In this document: in pieces, positions 11,746-24,400 of the stretch | How positions within the stretch are numbered: position 1 is the first letter of the stretch | How the letters are laid out: each line of letters opens with the position of its first letter | Origin: Amphimedon queenslandica | Lineage: Eukaryota > Porifera > Demospongiae > Haplosclerida > Niphatidae | Length of the DNA stretch: 64,000 nt | Direction: 5' to 3' | Assembly: GCF_000090795.2 (NCBI RefSeq) | Contig: NW_003546459.1 | Coordinates: forward strand, 14,642-78,641 | Made by a program: the position numbers and the translations under genes | Notes under the pieces: model-generated | Seen by the model: the letters and a program-made list of their open reading frames with translations, nothing else | Told to the model about the DNA's origin: nothing | The model's database searches: none

Positions 11746-12210
11746 ACTTTAGCTAGAGGTGACAATAACCAATAGTCTACATAGTTAAGGTTGTTTTTTG
11801 GGTCTGCTGGAGCCAAAGCAAAAGTTGTAAAAGCACTAAAAATTCAAGGTTTGCCAGTTTTAGTGCTATATAGGCTAGATCTACTATGAAGCCTAGATAG
11901 TTCAATTAGGCCTACAAGTTGATATACAGGTATCTATCAAGTTATGAATAATCAATTGCTATGAGGATTTTTACTCTATATCAATATATATCAGAATTAT
12001 TGCTCACATGTAGATCTAACACTTCATCCATTATTGATTTGATTTATGATGCCAGGAGAAAATGTAATCCTTTCTTTTGGGTTTTAGACTGAGTTGCACA
12101 ATTTCATTGCTACTCTCTAAAACTACTTAAAAGTAACTAAAACACTTGTTTTTATCAAAAATTATGCACATGCAGACTCATACAAAATTATTGTTCTTTA
12201 CAAAAACTTT

Positions 12211-15200
12211 TTACTTAGCAGAAAGTTCTGTGAGATGGTTTTTTTGCTTTGTCAGACTTCTTGCTATAGCAGCCTGAGAATTTTTAAGCCCCTCATAAAA
12301 CAGAGCTTCCTTCTTCCACTATAGAAATAATAACAATATAAGTGCCGAAGCGTTTTTATTGATACTCACAATTTTAACATCACTCTCCACCTGCTTTTTT
12401 TGGTCAGAATACAGTAATTTTACTTCAAATATGTGACTTTCAGCAATTTTTTTGTGTTCTTGTAAGCAGCTCTAATTAAAATACAGAAAAAATGATGATG
12501 TAAGAATTCTATTAAAAAGGGGCATTGGGGAAACATTCACCTGAACTAATTTTGATTTGATTTTTCTAAAAAAATCCACACAGTCTTTTAATAGACATTC
12601 TTTAAGATCTTTAAGCAATGCATTTCTTTCTACATCCCTTCAAAATAAAATGAATTAATATAGCAGCAATAACTATTCATACAATAATTGGCGTCGTGGA
12701 TCATCATCAGTTTTAAGCCTAAGAAAAACCCTACATGCATGTATAACAGAAAGCATCAAATTTTATTATCATAACTAACTTCTGGGCAAAAATCTTCATT
12801 CTGTCAAATATGCTATAATTTCTATTAAAACAAGGCAACAGTCAATAATAATAAATTTAAATCTTATCTTACACAGAGCTTAACAAGTCCTTCAACTTAA
12901 GAGGTACGCTAAGATTTAAAATAATTATAATTGATAATAGCTAAAATTTAAAATTTAATCTTACATGTTGACTGGTTCATCACTTATAATTTCAGTCATA
13001 TCCTCACTTTCTGCCAAGAATGAGCTTTCTGAAATACAAAAACACATGTGTAATGTACAAGATTTTTTGTAGGATTTTGGCCAAGGGAAAGATATGTTTA
13101 CACTAGTCTGTTTTCATTGGAAAGGGAAACTTTCAGACAGATGGGGTTTTTCATTATACTGGATTTCTTTTACATCATGCAAAACACATATAAACACATA
13201 CTTATGTAGAGCAAATATAACAGTGGGCATTTTTGTAAACTGGAAAATTCTAATGAAAATTTAGCTGCTGAATTTAGTGTTATAACACCTTAAATAAATA
13301 GCTGCAGCAAATCGATTTGCTGGATTTCAGCAAGGGCTTCTGATTTTAGTGAAAGAGTATGTCAAATCTATTAAGGCCAAGGGTATTGAAAATAAATGCA
13401 AATCATGCTTTGATTAAAATTAATGTATGCATGTGAATGAATACTATAAATTTTAAACAAATACTTGTAACTGATGTAGTAGTGTCGCAGTACTGTGCCA
13501 TTTTTTGCTCAAGTCTTTGTCTGGCTATTCCCAATTGAAAAGAGGACTCCTTAATAATGCTGTTCATCTTTTTGAAGTGTGCATGGTGTATGATATCTTT
13601 AAGTGACTTGTTTGCATCTTCAATAAACTCCTCAACTTCTAAAGCAACAAGAAAAATATAATACGCTTGATAAAATTATGCCTAAATTTATAATTTGGTA
13701 CAACACTCACTACAACACTCTTCTCAATGTAATTATGGCACTTTATTCTTTATTACCAAAGGTCCAATTGCAATCACAACAATATCAATTGTCACTAGAC
13801 ACAAACTAACATAATTATTAAGTGACTAACTTGAATTATATTCTTCCACAGTAAGTCTTAGCCTTTCCTTAATACCTGACTCAAATTTTTTGAATTGATC
13901 ATTAAACTTTTCATCAATTTTACTACGTAATGACTAAAAATAACTTATTGATTTTTGATAATAATAGGAGAGCTATACCTGCACATCTTCATCAAAAGAA
14001 TCCTTTAAGGAAACGTGAAATGCTGAGTCACTTTCATACTTGGATCTTAAGTCTTTTTTTTCTGCTCTGTATTCTGCCAGTAACCTCTCTTTGCTACAAA
14101 TTTTTTTATTATATTCTAATTAAGAGAGAAAAGGGTATCGCTGTAATATTAACTATTAATGAACATACTGTCTTCAACACATCCAAAATTAGTTTCAATG
14201 TCATACAGTTCCCTCACAGCTTGCTCCAAGTACCTAGAGCAATCCCTCACAATAGAACGGTGCCATAAACGATAAGAATTCAGGGCAATCTCACGAAGCC
14301 TGCAATATTATTCACATTGTTAATATTTTTTAATCATTTTACTTTTTTTCTAATACCAGTAGCTGACTAGTTTCTTCTAGTTCCTCAAGTTTTATGCCAC
14401 TCTTGATTCTTCGAAACTTTCCTAATAACACTTCAATGTCTCGACTTTTTAATCCTAGTTGAACTTTCCTTGCCTCCAAAGCTGCAGTGGAACTCACAGG
14501 AATGATGCAATCATCAGGTATTGAGATAAATTTGCACTGCTGTTGAATGGTTTCCTTGATGTTTTTGATAAGCTCATCAAGACTTGCAGTTTCATCATCA
14601 TCACTATTACAGGCCTGCATTGATTGGTCATTGCACTTCTTTTCAGATTGCTTATACTCATCAAGCCTTGTTACAACAATCAACATTCGTTTCTCAATGA
14701 AAACACCTAATAAAAATAAACATCAAAAAGATAAATACCGTATAGAGGTATATTTCACCTGGATTTAATTTTGCGGTTTTTAAAAATTTGTGAAAATTTC
14801 CATCTATGAAAATTATTTTTTATTATACTAATAGTGACCAGTAGAAAAAAACATAATTTTTTTCCTGTGAATAGGTTGAAAGGTAATTTTTGTGAAATAT
14901 TTTTCCCAGGAAATATACCCCCTATATGGTAGTATGAAGTAAAACAAATGTAAACTATATTTGCTATTACAACAAGAGTTCTGATTTACAGCATAAAACA
15001 CTTCATTGTAAATATTTTTGTGTTCTAATTGTTACAAGAGTATTTTTCATCGCACACACACACACACACACTGTTTCAATCATGTACTAAACTAAATTTT
15101 TGCTGTATAGTTTTTGTATTTTTGTTTTCTGGCAAATGGGCTAGCTGACATAAAAACTTGAAGGACTACTGGCAGCAAAACAGGTACATGTGTATAATTA

Positions 15201-18200
15201 TTAGCAGTGTCCAAATTTATGATGATACCGTAGGGCGCCTTTTTTCGAGGGCTATAGATTTTGCAGATTTTTATTTTGCAGATTTTTATTTGCAGATTTA
15301 ATTTTTGCAAATTTATGCCATCTGCCATATTAATTTGATTTTTGCAGAAGTAATTTTTGCAAATTTTTAAAAATTGTAAAATCCACAAAATTTACAGCTC
15401 TTAAAAAAGGTACCCTATGGTATAGTAATCAACTGCACATACCAGGGTCTCTTTCAGCTATAGCCCTAAATGTGTCAGTGTCAATAGCATCCTCCAACTG
15501 TAAACATGATATAACGTAAATGAAGGCTGAGCAGGTCATTAGTTGGTGTTCTGATAACTCAGAAATTCCTAATTCATTTGATTCAGCCAAACCAGGAGTA
15601 TCTAACAGCACAATCTTAATATTATCAGTAGAATATGGACACAGAAAAGGCACATGGGCTACCACTTCTATAATCTCCAATGCCTATCAAGAATAAAATA
15701 CGCATGCAGAAGCACTATAAACTTACTGATTTTTTATTTTCCCTGATGTCAAAATTTCTGCTCTGAATTATCTGTCGAATATTTCTTCGGCCTTTTATCT
15801 CAGTGTTTTTAATTGAAAGATATTCCTACATTGTGCAACAAAAGTATAAACTTAAAGAAATCAATGGTACCTCACAATCTTCTGAACACCTTTTACCCAG
15901 ATGCTTACAAGGTTCATGGTGAATATATGTAATTGATGCTGTTTCATTTTTCACAGCTGAGGGCAATGTTCTAAGAACATTAAAATATGTGACCATAATT
16001 GACAAAAGGTACCTTATGGTGGATTTAAAAATTCATCATTATAATGGAAAATATCAACCTGTGAGTGCTTTGTTGGGCAATCATTGTTTCTAATAGTTAT
16101 ATAGTAACTTTTTGTATCCTGTGGAGTAATTTTATGATAAATGGAGCTCAGGAAGTTAGATTTTTTGGGTTTAATGACAAATTTCACTACCCGCCATAAG
16201 GTACCTTTTGTCTATTATGGTCACATATGCTAAAAATACATGCATAACTTATTATGGCTTCTTATTTGTTACTATGCATGCATGCATTTGGTATGCACAT
16301 GTACCAAATTAAACTGCTATACTAAAACAAAAAAGTCTCTCTTAAAATTATTCTTATTATTGATGAGGGAAAGGAAATAAGAAAATACAAGAGTAATTTA
16401 CTCATGATGCAGGAGAGCATTCAATACTGTGCTTTTTCCAGCTTTATGACGGCCAAAAACACCAATAGTGAGAGTTTTGTTCTGTAAGAGATGATTTGTT
16501 TCTGCCAACCATCTCTCTTGAATAAGGCTTCCATTGTTACAGCCTCGAAGACTTTTCAGAGCAAGCTTAATAAATATTAATTATGTCATAATTATCAAGA
16601 ATTATACATAATTACTTTGCATGTTTCAATGATATCTTGTGGTAAATCTGTAGAAACATTATTTTGATGATAAGCTATAGTGAATAAAAATATTTAAGTT
16701 AATTTACTAATGTTAAACTAAGTCAGCATTCTCCTTAGAAAATAAAATGGATTTACTACTAGATGGTATTTCCTTTTCCTCATGAAACAAGGCATGTATC
16801 ACTTACTATACACACACTTTGTCACAAATGATTAAACATACATGCAACCAGAGGTATACTCAGGAATTGGAAGATGAGGGTGCTATTGGCGCATGAAGCA
16901 TGCTGCGATTTTAGCCACACTCCCTTTTATGGCACTTAAATAGCATTTCCACCATTTTCAAAAATTATTCATTAATAATAGGTAAGGTTACAGTAATTTC
17001 AGGCACGCTGGAATTTCCTATTACCCTTTAAAGCACTGGAAAATGCTGGAATTAAAGCTGAAATGATTGTCAAGTGTATTGAAGAGCTTTCTTAAGACAT
17101 TTAGCAGTGATATGAGACACCAGTTAAAGAATTCTCTGATCCCAGCCATGAGGAGGTGCTCAAGCCCCTTTTAACCCCTCTGGGTATACCCCTGCATGCA
17201 ACATCAAAATGTACATAAACACACATTGAAAGAGCACAATCTTAGAATAAAAATAATATATAAGCATTGATATCAAAAGAGTTGCTAATAATTATCTATA
17301 AGAGACCTGGTAAAATGCTGATTCATATGCTGTTTCCAAAATGATACAGCCAACAAACCTTTATATACATACATGTAATACTCAAATTATTCTGGCAAAT
17401 ACTATATAGCAGGAAATTTTCGTGGCCCAAAATCTTTGCAGATCAGTCTAAAAATCAATTTCTTGGCTTTAATTGTTGTGGTTTTCTACTATTTGGCCAT
17501 CTTGAACTGTATTAAATCAAGTTTTGTAAATTTTATTTTTGTGAATTTTATAAAAAATGCGGAATCCACGAAAATTTTGGGCCACAAAAATTTCCCGCTA
17601 TATGAGTACTGTTTCAGCTACATGTGGTTTTTATTCATTTTTATTAGTTGTAAGCTGTACAATATACAACTCTTGCTATAATAGAATGTGATTCTAACTA
17701 GGCATACATAACCATTCTGTATAAAAAACATATCATTTTACTTTCTAGATTCATTATAATTATACATTATGCATGCATAATACTAGTCCAATATCCTGCA
17801 TAGTAGGGACATACTGTATAGCTTCTTATAGTATAGTGCAGAGGCGTATTTAGGGGGGGGGCTGAGGGGGCTTGAGCACCCCCCTCAGGGCTGGGCTCAG
17901 AAAAAATTACTGAAGTCCTGGACTCTTGCATCACTACCAAGCCTCTTAGCAAAGTTATCTAGCCCCCTGATCATGATTTCAGCAGTTTCCAGTGCTTTAA
18001 GGAGCAATCAGAAGTACCAGTAACATAGCAGTATCACTGGCGGATCCAGAAAAATTAAAAGGGGAGTTCCATTTCACTTAAGTAGGTGTAGCTCATTAAT
18101 TTTAATTAAAATTTGGGTGTAGATCTAACTAATAAAATGGAGGAAAAGTGATGCAAACTGACTGCAAAGAATCCAAAGATACTGCAAAAAGACAACTTCT

Positions 18201-19773
18201 TCTGCCAAAGGGGGGGTTCCATGGAACCCCCCTAGATCCGCCACTGAGTATGCTTGAAATGATCTTGGCCCCACCCGTAATTGTCGAAAATGCAGGAAAA
18301 GGCCATTTTACCGCTGTAAAAGTGGGTGTGGCCAAAATCGCGGCGCACCCTCAGCACCCCCCTTCTCCAATTCCTAGATACGCCCCTGTAGTGTGTGGGT
18401 GCACTTGCACGTGGAGTTTGTGGTCCATGCAAACAGCAAAGTTTGTGGTTTCCTGTTGTATAAACTGTGACCACCCCCAAATGGGTAGAGCAGCATGAGT
18501 CCACAAGTCTCTTTTGGTTCTCTTTAGGCTATTCTTTACTTGACTTATGGTGTAGTTTCTTGTGATTAAATTTTCACAAAAATCATGAAAATTTTAGAAC
18601 ACGTAAATTCAATATTTGGTAATACCTGTATGGTACTGTGGGCATTATGTGTGTGCACTATGTGTGTACATGGGCATTTTTGTTCCATAACATATTATGT
18701 CTGTTGTGATAGTGTTGTCATTCACTCATGCAATGAATACACTAAAGTAAGGAATTATGGAACAATTATATATAGTTAGTAATACACTATACAAAGCAAA
18801 ACTATCTGGTGTTTATACAGATTCTCTTATTCATAGCATTCAGTAGTAATGTATCATACCTTTTTGAATGCTTTTGTGCCCAATACTTTGAGATCCTCCT
18901 GCAATGCTCATGATAACATTTACACATTTCTTTTTTCCTGAGACAATCATATTTCCAGACGTAAGTCTCTTGAAGAAACTGATATTTTTGTGCTCATGAG
19001 CACTCTCTTGCTGAGTTCCCAATGGAGCTATGTGCTCTAAAACCTTTGCTACTAAAAAAATACTCATCATCAACTGAAGAAACTGTTTCTTCCTATGTAT
19101 ATACATAAAAAATGAAATTAATTCTGGACTGAGTATATGTGTCATAAATATTTTGAACTACTTTGATAATACTTCATATAGTCTATGGCAAATCTGACTG
19201 TTTCAAGTTGTATGTGGCTCTTAACTAAATCAGTTAATAAAGCACAAAAGCACAAACAGTCCAAGTCCTTGCCGGACTCAAAGCAAGCAAATTTTAAACT
19301 TTTGAAACACTAGAAAAAATTAATACAGTGCATTATGCAGTGTGAACTACTTGATTGAACAGATAGAGCTATGGTATGCATAGCTGGTAATTTTGAAGGG
19401 TGGAAATTTTGTAAAATTTTGGTGATTGACAAAAACTTAATTTGGTTATGTTGATCTCGATTACTCTCCGCTCTTCATTGTCTTTAAAAACTTACGGCTG
19501 CATGCACAATAGATTTCTTTATACATCTAGAAAAAGTTATAAAACTTATTATGATTACACCAGCCCAAGCAGCTTACACAGGGTTCGTACAAACCATGGC
19601 GGTGCCAGTCAAGGTCGATTCAGTGAGCTCCCCGCAAACTGTACACTTAACTTTGGCAGGAATGATAAAGCTACAAATAAAATATTACCTTCACAATGAC
19701 TACACCACAAAATATATAGTGGTACTCTACTAAACTACCTTGTTTCTGACTTTGACTCAAGAGCAGTTGCCAT
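12211..19773 (-). CDS. Dynamin-like GTPase with N-terminal zinc-ribbon-like segment and C-terminal coiled coil
   Basis: About 770 aa from roughly 20 small exons. In transcription order: 19739-19773, 19580-19670, 18860-19043, 16616-16647, 16402-16565, 15871-15970, 15727-15825, 15443-15683, 14343-14707, 14169-14299, ~13979-14088, 13831-13933, ~13465-13638, ~12965-13029, ~12873-12910, ~12782-12820, ~12686-12718, ~12541-12639, 12370-12472, 12211-12318. G1 is GVFGRHKAGKST, G3 is LLDTPGL, G4 is VVTRLDEY, and PVSSTA fits G5. The KAGKS form of the P-loop is typical of dynamin-family GTPases. The first exons carry a KCTVCGE motif. The C-terminal third is rich in Lys/Glu and probably helical. Weak points: the 2.2 kb intron before 18860, and the junction 15443/14707, whose phases do not match, so a small exon is missed or there is an indel. 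Function unknown; membrane remodelling or interferon-type roles are family analogies only. Confidence 0.7.
14736..14931. mobile_element. TACNGTA-type MITE in an intron of the dynamin-like gene
   Basis: Starts 'taccgtatagaggtatattt' and ends with the near inverse 'aaatataccccctatatggta'-like sequence. About 196 bp, no coding. Confidence 0.65.
15226..15422. mobile_element. TACNGTA-type MITE in an intron of the dynamin-like gene
   Basis: Starts 'taccgtagggcgcc' and ends 'ggtaccctatggta'. It shares the inner 'tcgagggctata' and 'tttgcaaatt' words with elements at 20516, 21858 and 61665. Confidence 0.7.
16849..17194. mobile_element. hAT-like MITE with perfect 8 bp target duplication
   Basis: The element begins 'cagaggtatactcagg' and ends with the inverse type 'gggtatacccctg'. 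It is bracketed by exact 8 bp copies of 'catgcaac' at 16841-16848 and 17195-17202. An 8 bp duplication and CAG...CTG-type ends fit the hAT superfamily. It lies inside the long intron of the dynamin-like gene. Confidence 0.8.
17400..17608. mobile_element. TACNGTA-type MITE
   Basis: Starts 'tactatatagcaggaaattt' and ends 'aaatttcccgctatatgagta', an imperfect inverse. Inner words 'gtggcccaaaat' and 'attttgggccac' are also inverse copies. Confidence 0.7.
17839..18388. mobile_element. hAT-like MITE carrying a nested second MITE
   Basis: Ends 'cagaggcgtatttagg' and 'cctagatacgcccctg' are inverse copies, similar to the element at 16849. Flanking 'tagtg' is repeated on both sides (17834-17838, 18389-18393). 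It contains G/C-rich runs and the separate element 18035-18246. Confidence 0.7.
18035..18246. mobile_element. MITE nested inside the 17839-18388 element
   Basis: Starts 'cactggcggatcc' and ends 'ctagatccgccactg'; the 5 bp word 'agtat' flanks it on both sides. Its insertion interrupts the surrounding element, so it is the younger of the two. Confidence 0.75.
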
Positions 19774-19838
19774 TGTAAAATTTGACCACAGCCCACGCGC
19801 GAGTTTATAAGTCAGAGCGGATGTACCATACATGTACA

Positions 19839-20048
19839 TACCGTGTAAAGGGTTTGTTTCATCAGGTTTCATGAGGCTAAATTTTCGTTCTTTTAAATGG
19901 GAGAACGAACAATTAACCAAACGAAATTCCTGTTTAATGGGCATAGTAGCTTATTAACGTCTTCAGAACAAATGTTTAACCGCACGAAAGTCATTTCGAG
20001 GATGGAGAACGAAAGTTTACCCTCACGAAACAAACCCGCTATACGATA
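19839..20048. mobile_element. TACNGTA-type MITE between CENP-C and the dynamin-like gene
   Basis: Starts 'taccgtgtaaagggtttgtt' and ends 'aacaaacccgctatacgata', imperfect inverse copies. It fills most of the 320 bp between the CENP-C stop and the ATG of the next gene, and may therefore carry or displace promoter sequence. Confidence 0.7.
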
Positions 20049-20093
20049 ATGTTTCTACAGTCATACATGAATGTGTAATAAAACAGTTATTGT

Positions 20094-21378
20094 CTATTTT
20101 TTCATTATAACAGTATAATCTATGACTGTATTTGATCTTGAAAGATTGTTCAGTTGATAAGCAGTACCTAGTAATAAGGAACATTGATGATAACAGATGG
20201 TACACATAATCATTATTTACCAGGAGGAATAAGAACATACTCATTAGTAGACACTTCTACTTCTTGGTCCTCTAGTACTGCTAACACTTTTCCTTTCAGA
20301 ACACGAAATACCTAAAAAAAGGTAGCATTCTATAATTCATACAATAAAAGGGCTTAAATGCTGAAATTAAAAAAAATTATATCCTATATGCAGTATCTGA
20401 TAATATAATAAACCATGCACTCTTCTCATAATACCAGAACTAAATCTCTAACCTTAACGATAGGAAAAGCCCAAAATGCACATATAAATTTAAATGTACA
20501 GTGTACATATACAAGTACCGTATAGCGCAAAATTTTCGAGGGCTGTAAATTTCGCAATTTTTGAAGATTTGCGAATTACTTTCATGAAAATCGAATTATT
20601 AAGGTCCAAGATGGCAGACGGCATAAATTTGCGGAAATTATAACCACAAAATAGATTTTTAGGCAAATTCACAAAATTTACAGCCATCAAAAATTTTGCA
20701 CCATACGGTACTTAATTTTTTACTCGTAGCCTTCTTATTATGCTATTACAAATACTGCCTGATTGCCTATATACATGTTCATGTACATAGACTCTTACCA
20801 TTTCACAGTTCCCATTCTGTGCCATCGGCTTCTCTGATCCTTTCTTTAGTTCCATCTCTCCTTTTTGATAGTCGTCAGTTCCCATCACTCTATTAATGAT
20901 CAAATCATCTCCAGGCTGTAGATCCATTCCATCTACATTACACAGTTGCCCGTGAGACAGTGGAAACACTACAACACAGAGCACATAATAATAGTATAAT
21001 CACATTTTATGGGGATTTGAAGAAATAAGGACTAGCATACATGTACATGTACATGTGATTCCCCAAAGGATCGCTAATACATGTAATTATTATTACAGTT
21101 TCTGATACAAATGATGCTTTATTGTGCTGATTCAAAACAAAAGTTATAGTTACAGCCAACATGTACATGTACACGTACATGTACCAAATAACATGATGCA
21201 TAAGTACATGAAATGAACACTAGGTCATTGTGCATATGTACATGTATATACACTTATTTGACAGTCACATGTACTTACAGATATGATGTCTCACAATATT
21301 CTCAGGATCATCAGGAGAGGCAAAAGATAGATACAAATCCTCCTAAAATGAATTGAGAGAGAGAGAGAGAGGGAGGGA

Positions 21379-21409
<31 letters not shown>

Positions 21410-21425
21410 GGGAGAGAGAGAGAGA

Positions 21426-21470
<45 letters not shown>

Positions 21471-24400
21471 CATGTACACTAGCTGTGTCTACCTATTTAT
21501 CACAACACTACAAAATTTGAAACAACAAACATACATGCACATGCATAAGAAATTAAGAATGAAATAATATGTAAAATACACGTACACACATACCTCATCT
21601 CTTGTTCTCTTATTGTTAGTATTTCTTCTACTTCTAGGAGTGGGGCTGGGTATAGGATTAACAATATGGACTGCTTCACGACCTAAAATGAAAAAGTAAA
21701 TCAATTAGTATACAGACAGTCAGACACTATAACCACAGTACATATAAAATACATGTATAATGACAAAAAAGAAAGCAAAATTAAACTTACATGTACAAAA
21801 ATGAATTTATTGCTTAAATAAAGTAATGACGAGGCATTACCGTAATTACATTAACAATACTGTATAGCACAAGATTTTCGAGGGCTATAAATTTCGTGAA
21901 TTTGCCTAAAAATCTATGTCATGGATTTAATTTTCACAAATTTACATATACAATGTACATGTACCTTCTGCTATCTTGTGCCCTAATAATTTGATTTTGT
22001 GGAAGTACACGTAATTTTTACGAATGTTTAAAAAATCGCAAAAAAATTACAGCCCTCGAAAATTTGCATTACAGTACGTCAAAAAAAAAAGACCATTAAC
22101 ATGTACTAAAATTATACACAGTAAACAAATACTAAATACTGTATAACACTTTATTTTCGAGGAGCTAAACTTTCGCTATTTTCACGGTTAGCATAAAACC
22201 GCAAAATTAAAGATCCGCTAATATTTCAATTGCCATTAAAGGTGTAGCACAAACATTGAGAATCCGCAACAGTTATTTCCACAAAAAATTGATTTTTATC
22301 AATCCGAGAAATTTTAGCTCCGCAAAATTAAAGTGCTATACGGTATCCTCTATCTATTCTTACCATAAGTATCGCTGGGCGTGTTCCCCCAGTGGTCCTT
22401 ATACTCTACATACCCTCCAACCGGTACTCTAGCAATATTGGGTCTCTTAGTCCTCCTTACTCCAGGGGTGACATCAGTCCTTCGAGTGATCTCAGTGATA
22501 GCTAAAGTGAAGGTAAATTGTAATTATTTGCAAATAAAAAAATGCAGTCAAATCGCAAAATTTTATACCCGCAAAATATATGCCGCATACGGTACTATTT
22601 AAAGCTGCTTTAAAATTTGGCCAATGCTGCATGGGCTATTACAGCACATACATGTACATGTATGGGACCATATAGCCAGTAATTTGGAGGAACGAATTTC
22701 TTTGTAAATCACAAAATTTTTGATGATTGGGGTGTAGAAAGTGTGAGCACATTCTGATAGAGTTTAATTTTTAAAAGTTACTAAAAATCGGGCCAAAGTC
22801 CCTGTACTATAGTACAGGGTCGTTGGCCAAATTTCGCCAAAAATGACTAGGAGAAAATTCTCCATTTTTATAATTTTTCCTGATACATATACATGTTCTT
22901 ATGTTATGTAGCAAGTTTGAGCTGATTCCAATCAAAATTAGATTTTTTATGAATTCTTTAAGTTACTCAAAAATCGGGCCAAAGTCCCTACAGTATACAG
23001 TATACAGTATACAGTCTGAGGCTAAAATTTGCCAAAAATAAATAAAAGAGCATTCTCCATTTTAATTTTTTTATACATGAATTTGAGCTGACTCCAATCA
23101 AAATTCAATTTTAAAGATGCTTTTTTCAGTCAATCAAGGGGCAAAACAATATAAAAATAAATAATATAAAAAAATTACATGTACATGTACATATACAATC
23201 AAGCACACTTACTCCTCTTGGTTGGTTGGCGTCGTCGTGGTGGAGGACAAGTTATCTTCTTCCGTTTCCTCCTTGACTTCACAACAGTCTTCAAAGGAGA
23301 AGCATTAGGCAACTGATCAACAGGAGCAGCTTTAGAAGGAGAAGCTAGATCCTGTATACTATCAATGATAAGAGGAGGCGAGTCTTTCCTGGCAGTGGAA
23401 GACCTACAATGTACACGTACATGTATGGATATTAAAACATTAGATAATTAAACTCTAATAATTAATTAGATGACTCTAATCATAATTACAATGAATAAAG
23501 GCAGTCAAGACAACAAACAACCTACAATTTAAATTTATAGCCCCCTCTTAGTTTTTACTATAACTTCTCTCTTTACTCAAATTATACTCATTGTAGTGGA
23601 AACCCACAATACATTTACATCCACACTGCAACATTTGTGAACATTCTGATATTATGAGATGGTTTGTATTATATGGCCGGGACACTGCCAGTAATTTGAA
23701 TGATAAAATTTTACAATTCAAAAAACTTAAGTGTCTCATATAATTGGTATATGCACTCTAATCATAATCAAAATAAATTAAGACAGGCAAGCCAACATTT
23801 CAACTAAACTATGGCTACATTTTAATTCTCTCTTAGTTTTTATTATATTTTCTCCCTTTACTGGACTTACTTTGAATTGGTCACAGTAGTCCTGGTAGAG
23901 GCTCTACTAGTAGGAGGAGGTTGTGGAGGAGGAGGAGATGAAGTTGTAGTTGTATGCCTAAAAAATTAAAAAATATTCTCACAATATCTCCCCAACAATA
24001 AATCCCACTACTAGCATATAATGGTAATAAAGGTATATGTAAATGTAGTACATGTACATATTCAAGTGACTTAATGTACCTTGAATTATTGGTAGACCTT
24101 GAAGCATTCCTAGTGGAGGGTCTGGTGGTAGTGACAGGAGGAGGTGGAGGAGAAGGAGATGAAGTATGCCTAAAACAATTTTAAAATAATTATTCTTATA
24201 AATATACAGCCTGGCCTGCACAATTCAATTCGTACCATACACAGTATACATGTACATGCACATAGTACAACTGTATAGTATAGAGTGGGATTCATTCACA
24301 AATTACCGTATACAGTCAAACCTGTCTATTCCGGACACCTTGGGACCAAATAAAATTGTCCTTATTATAGAGGTGTCCTTATTTCAGAGGTTCATTAATA

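Noticed and set aside
18148-18504. Open frames on both strands of 90-116 codons
   Set aside because: They fall within nested MITE sequence with palindromic G/C runs and show no domain.
21291-21479. Leu/Ser-rich open frame
   Set aside because: Produced by the GA microsatellite.
22548-22596. Additional TACNGTA MITE
   Set aside because: Only one end ('gccgcatacggta') is visible, so it may be a solo fragment and is not listed.
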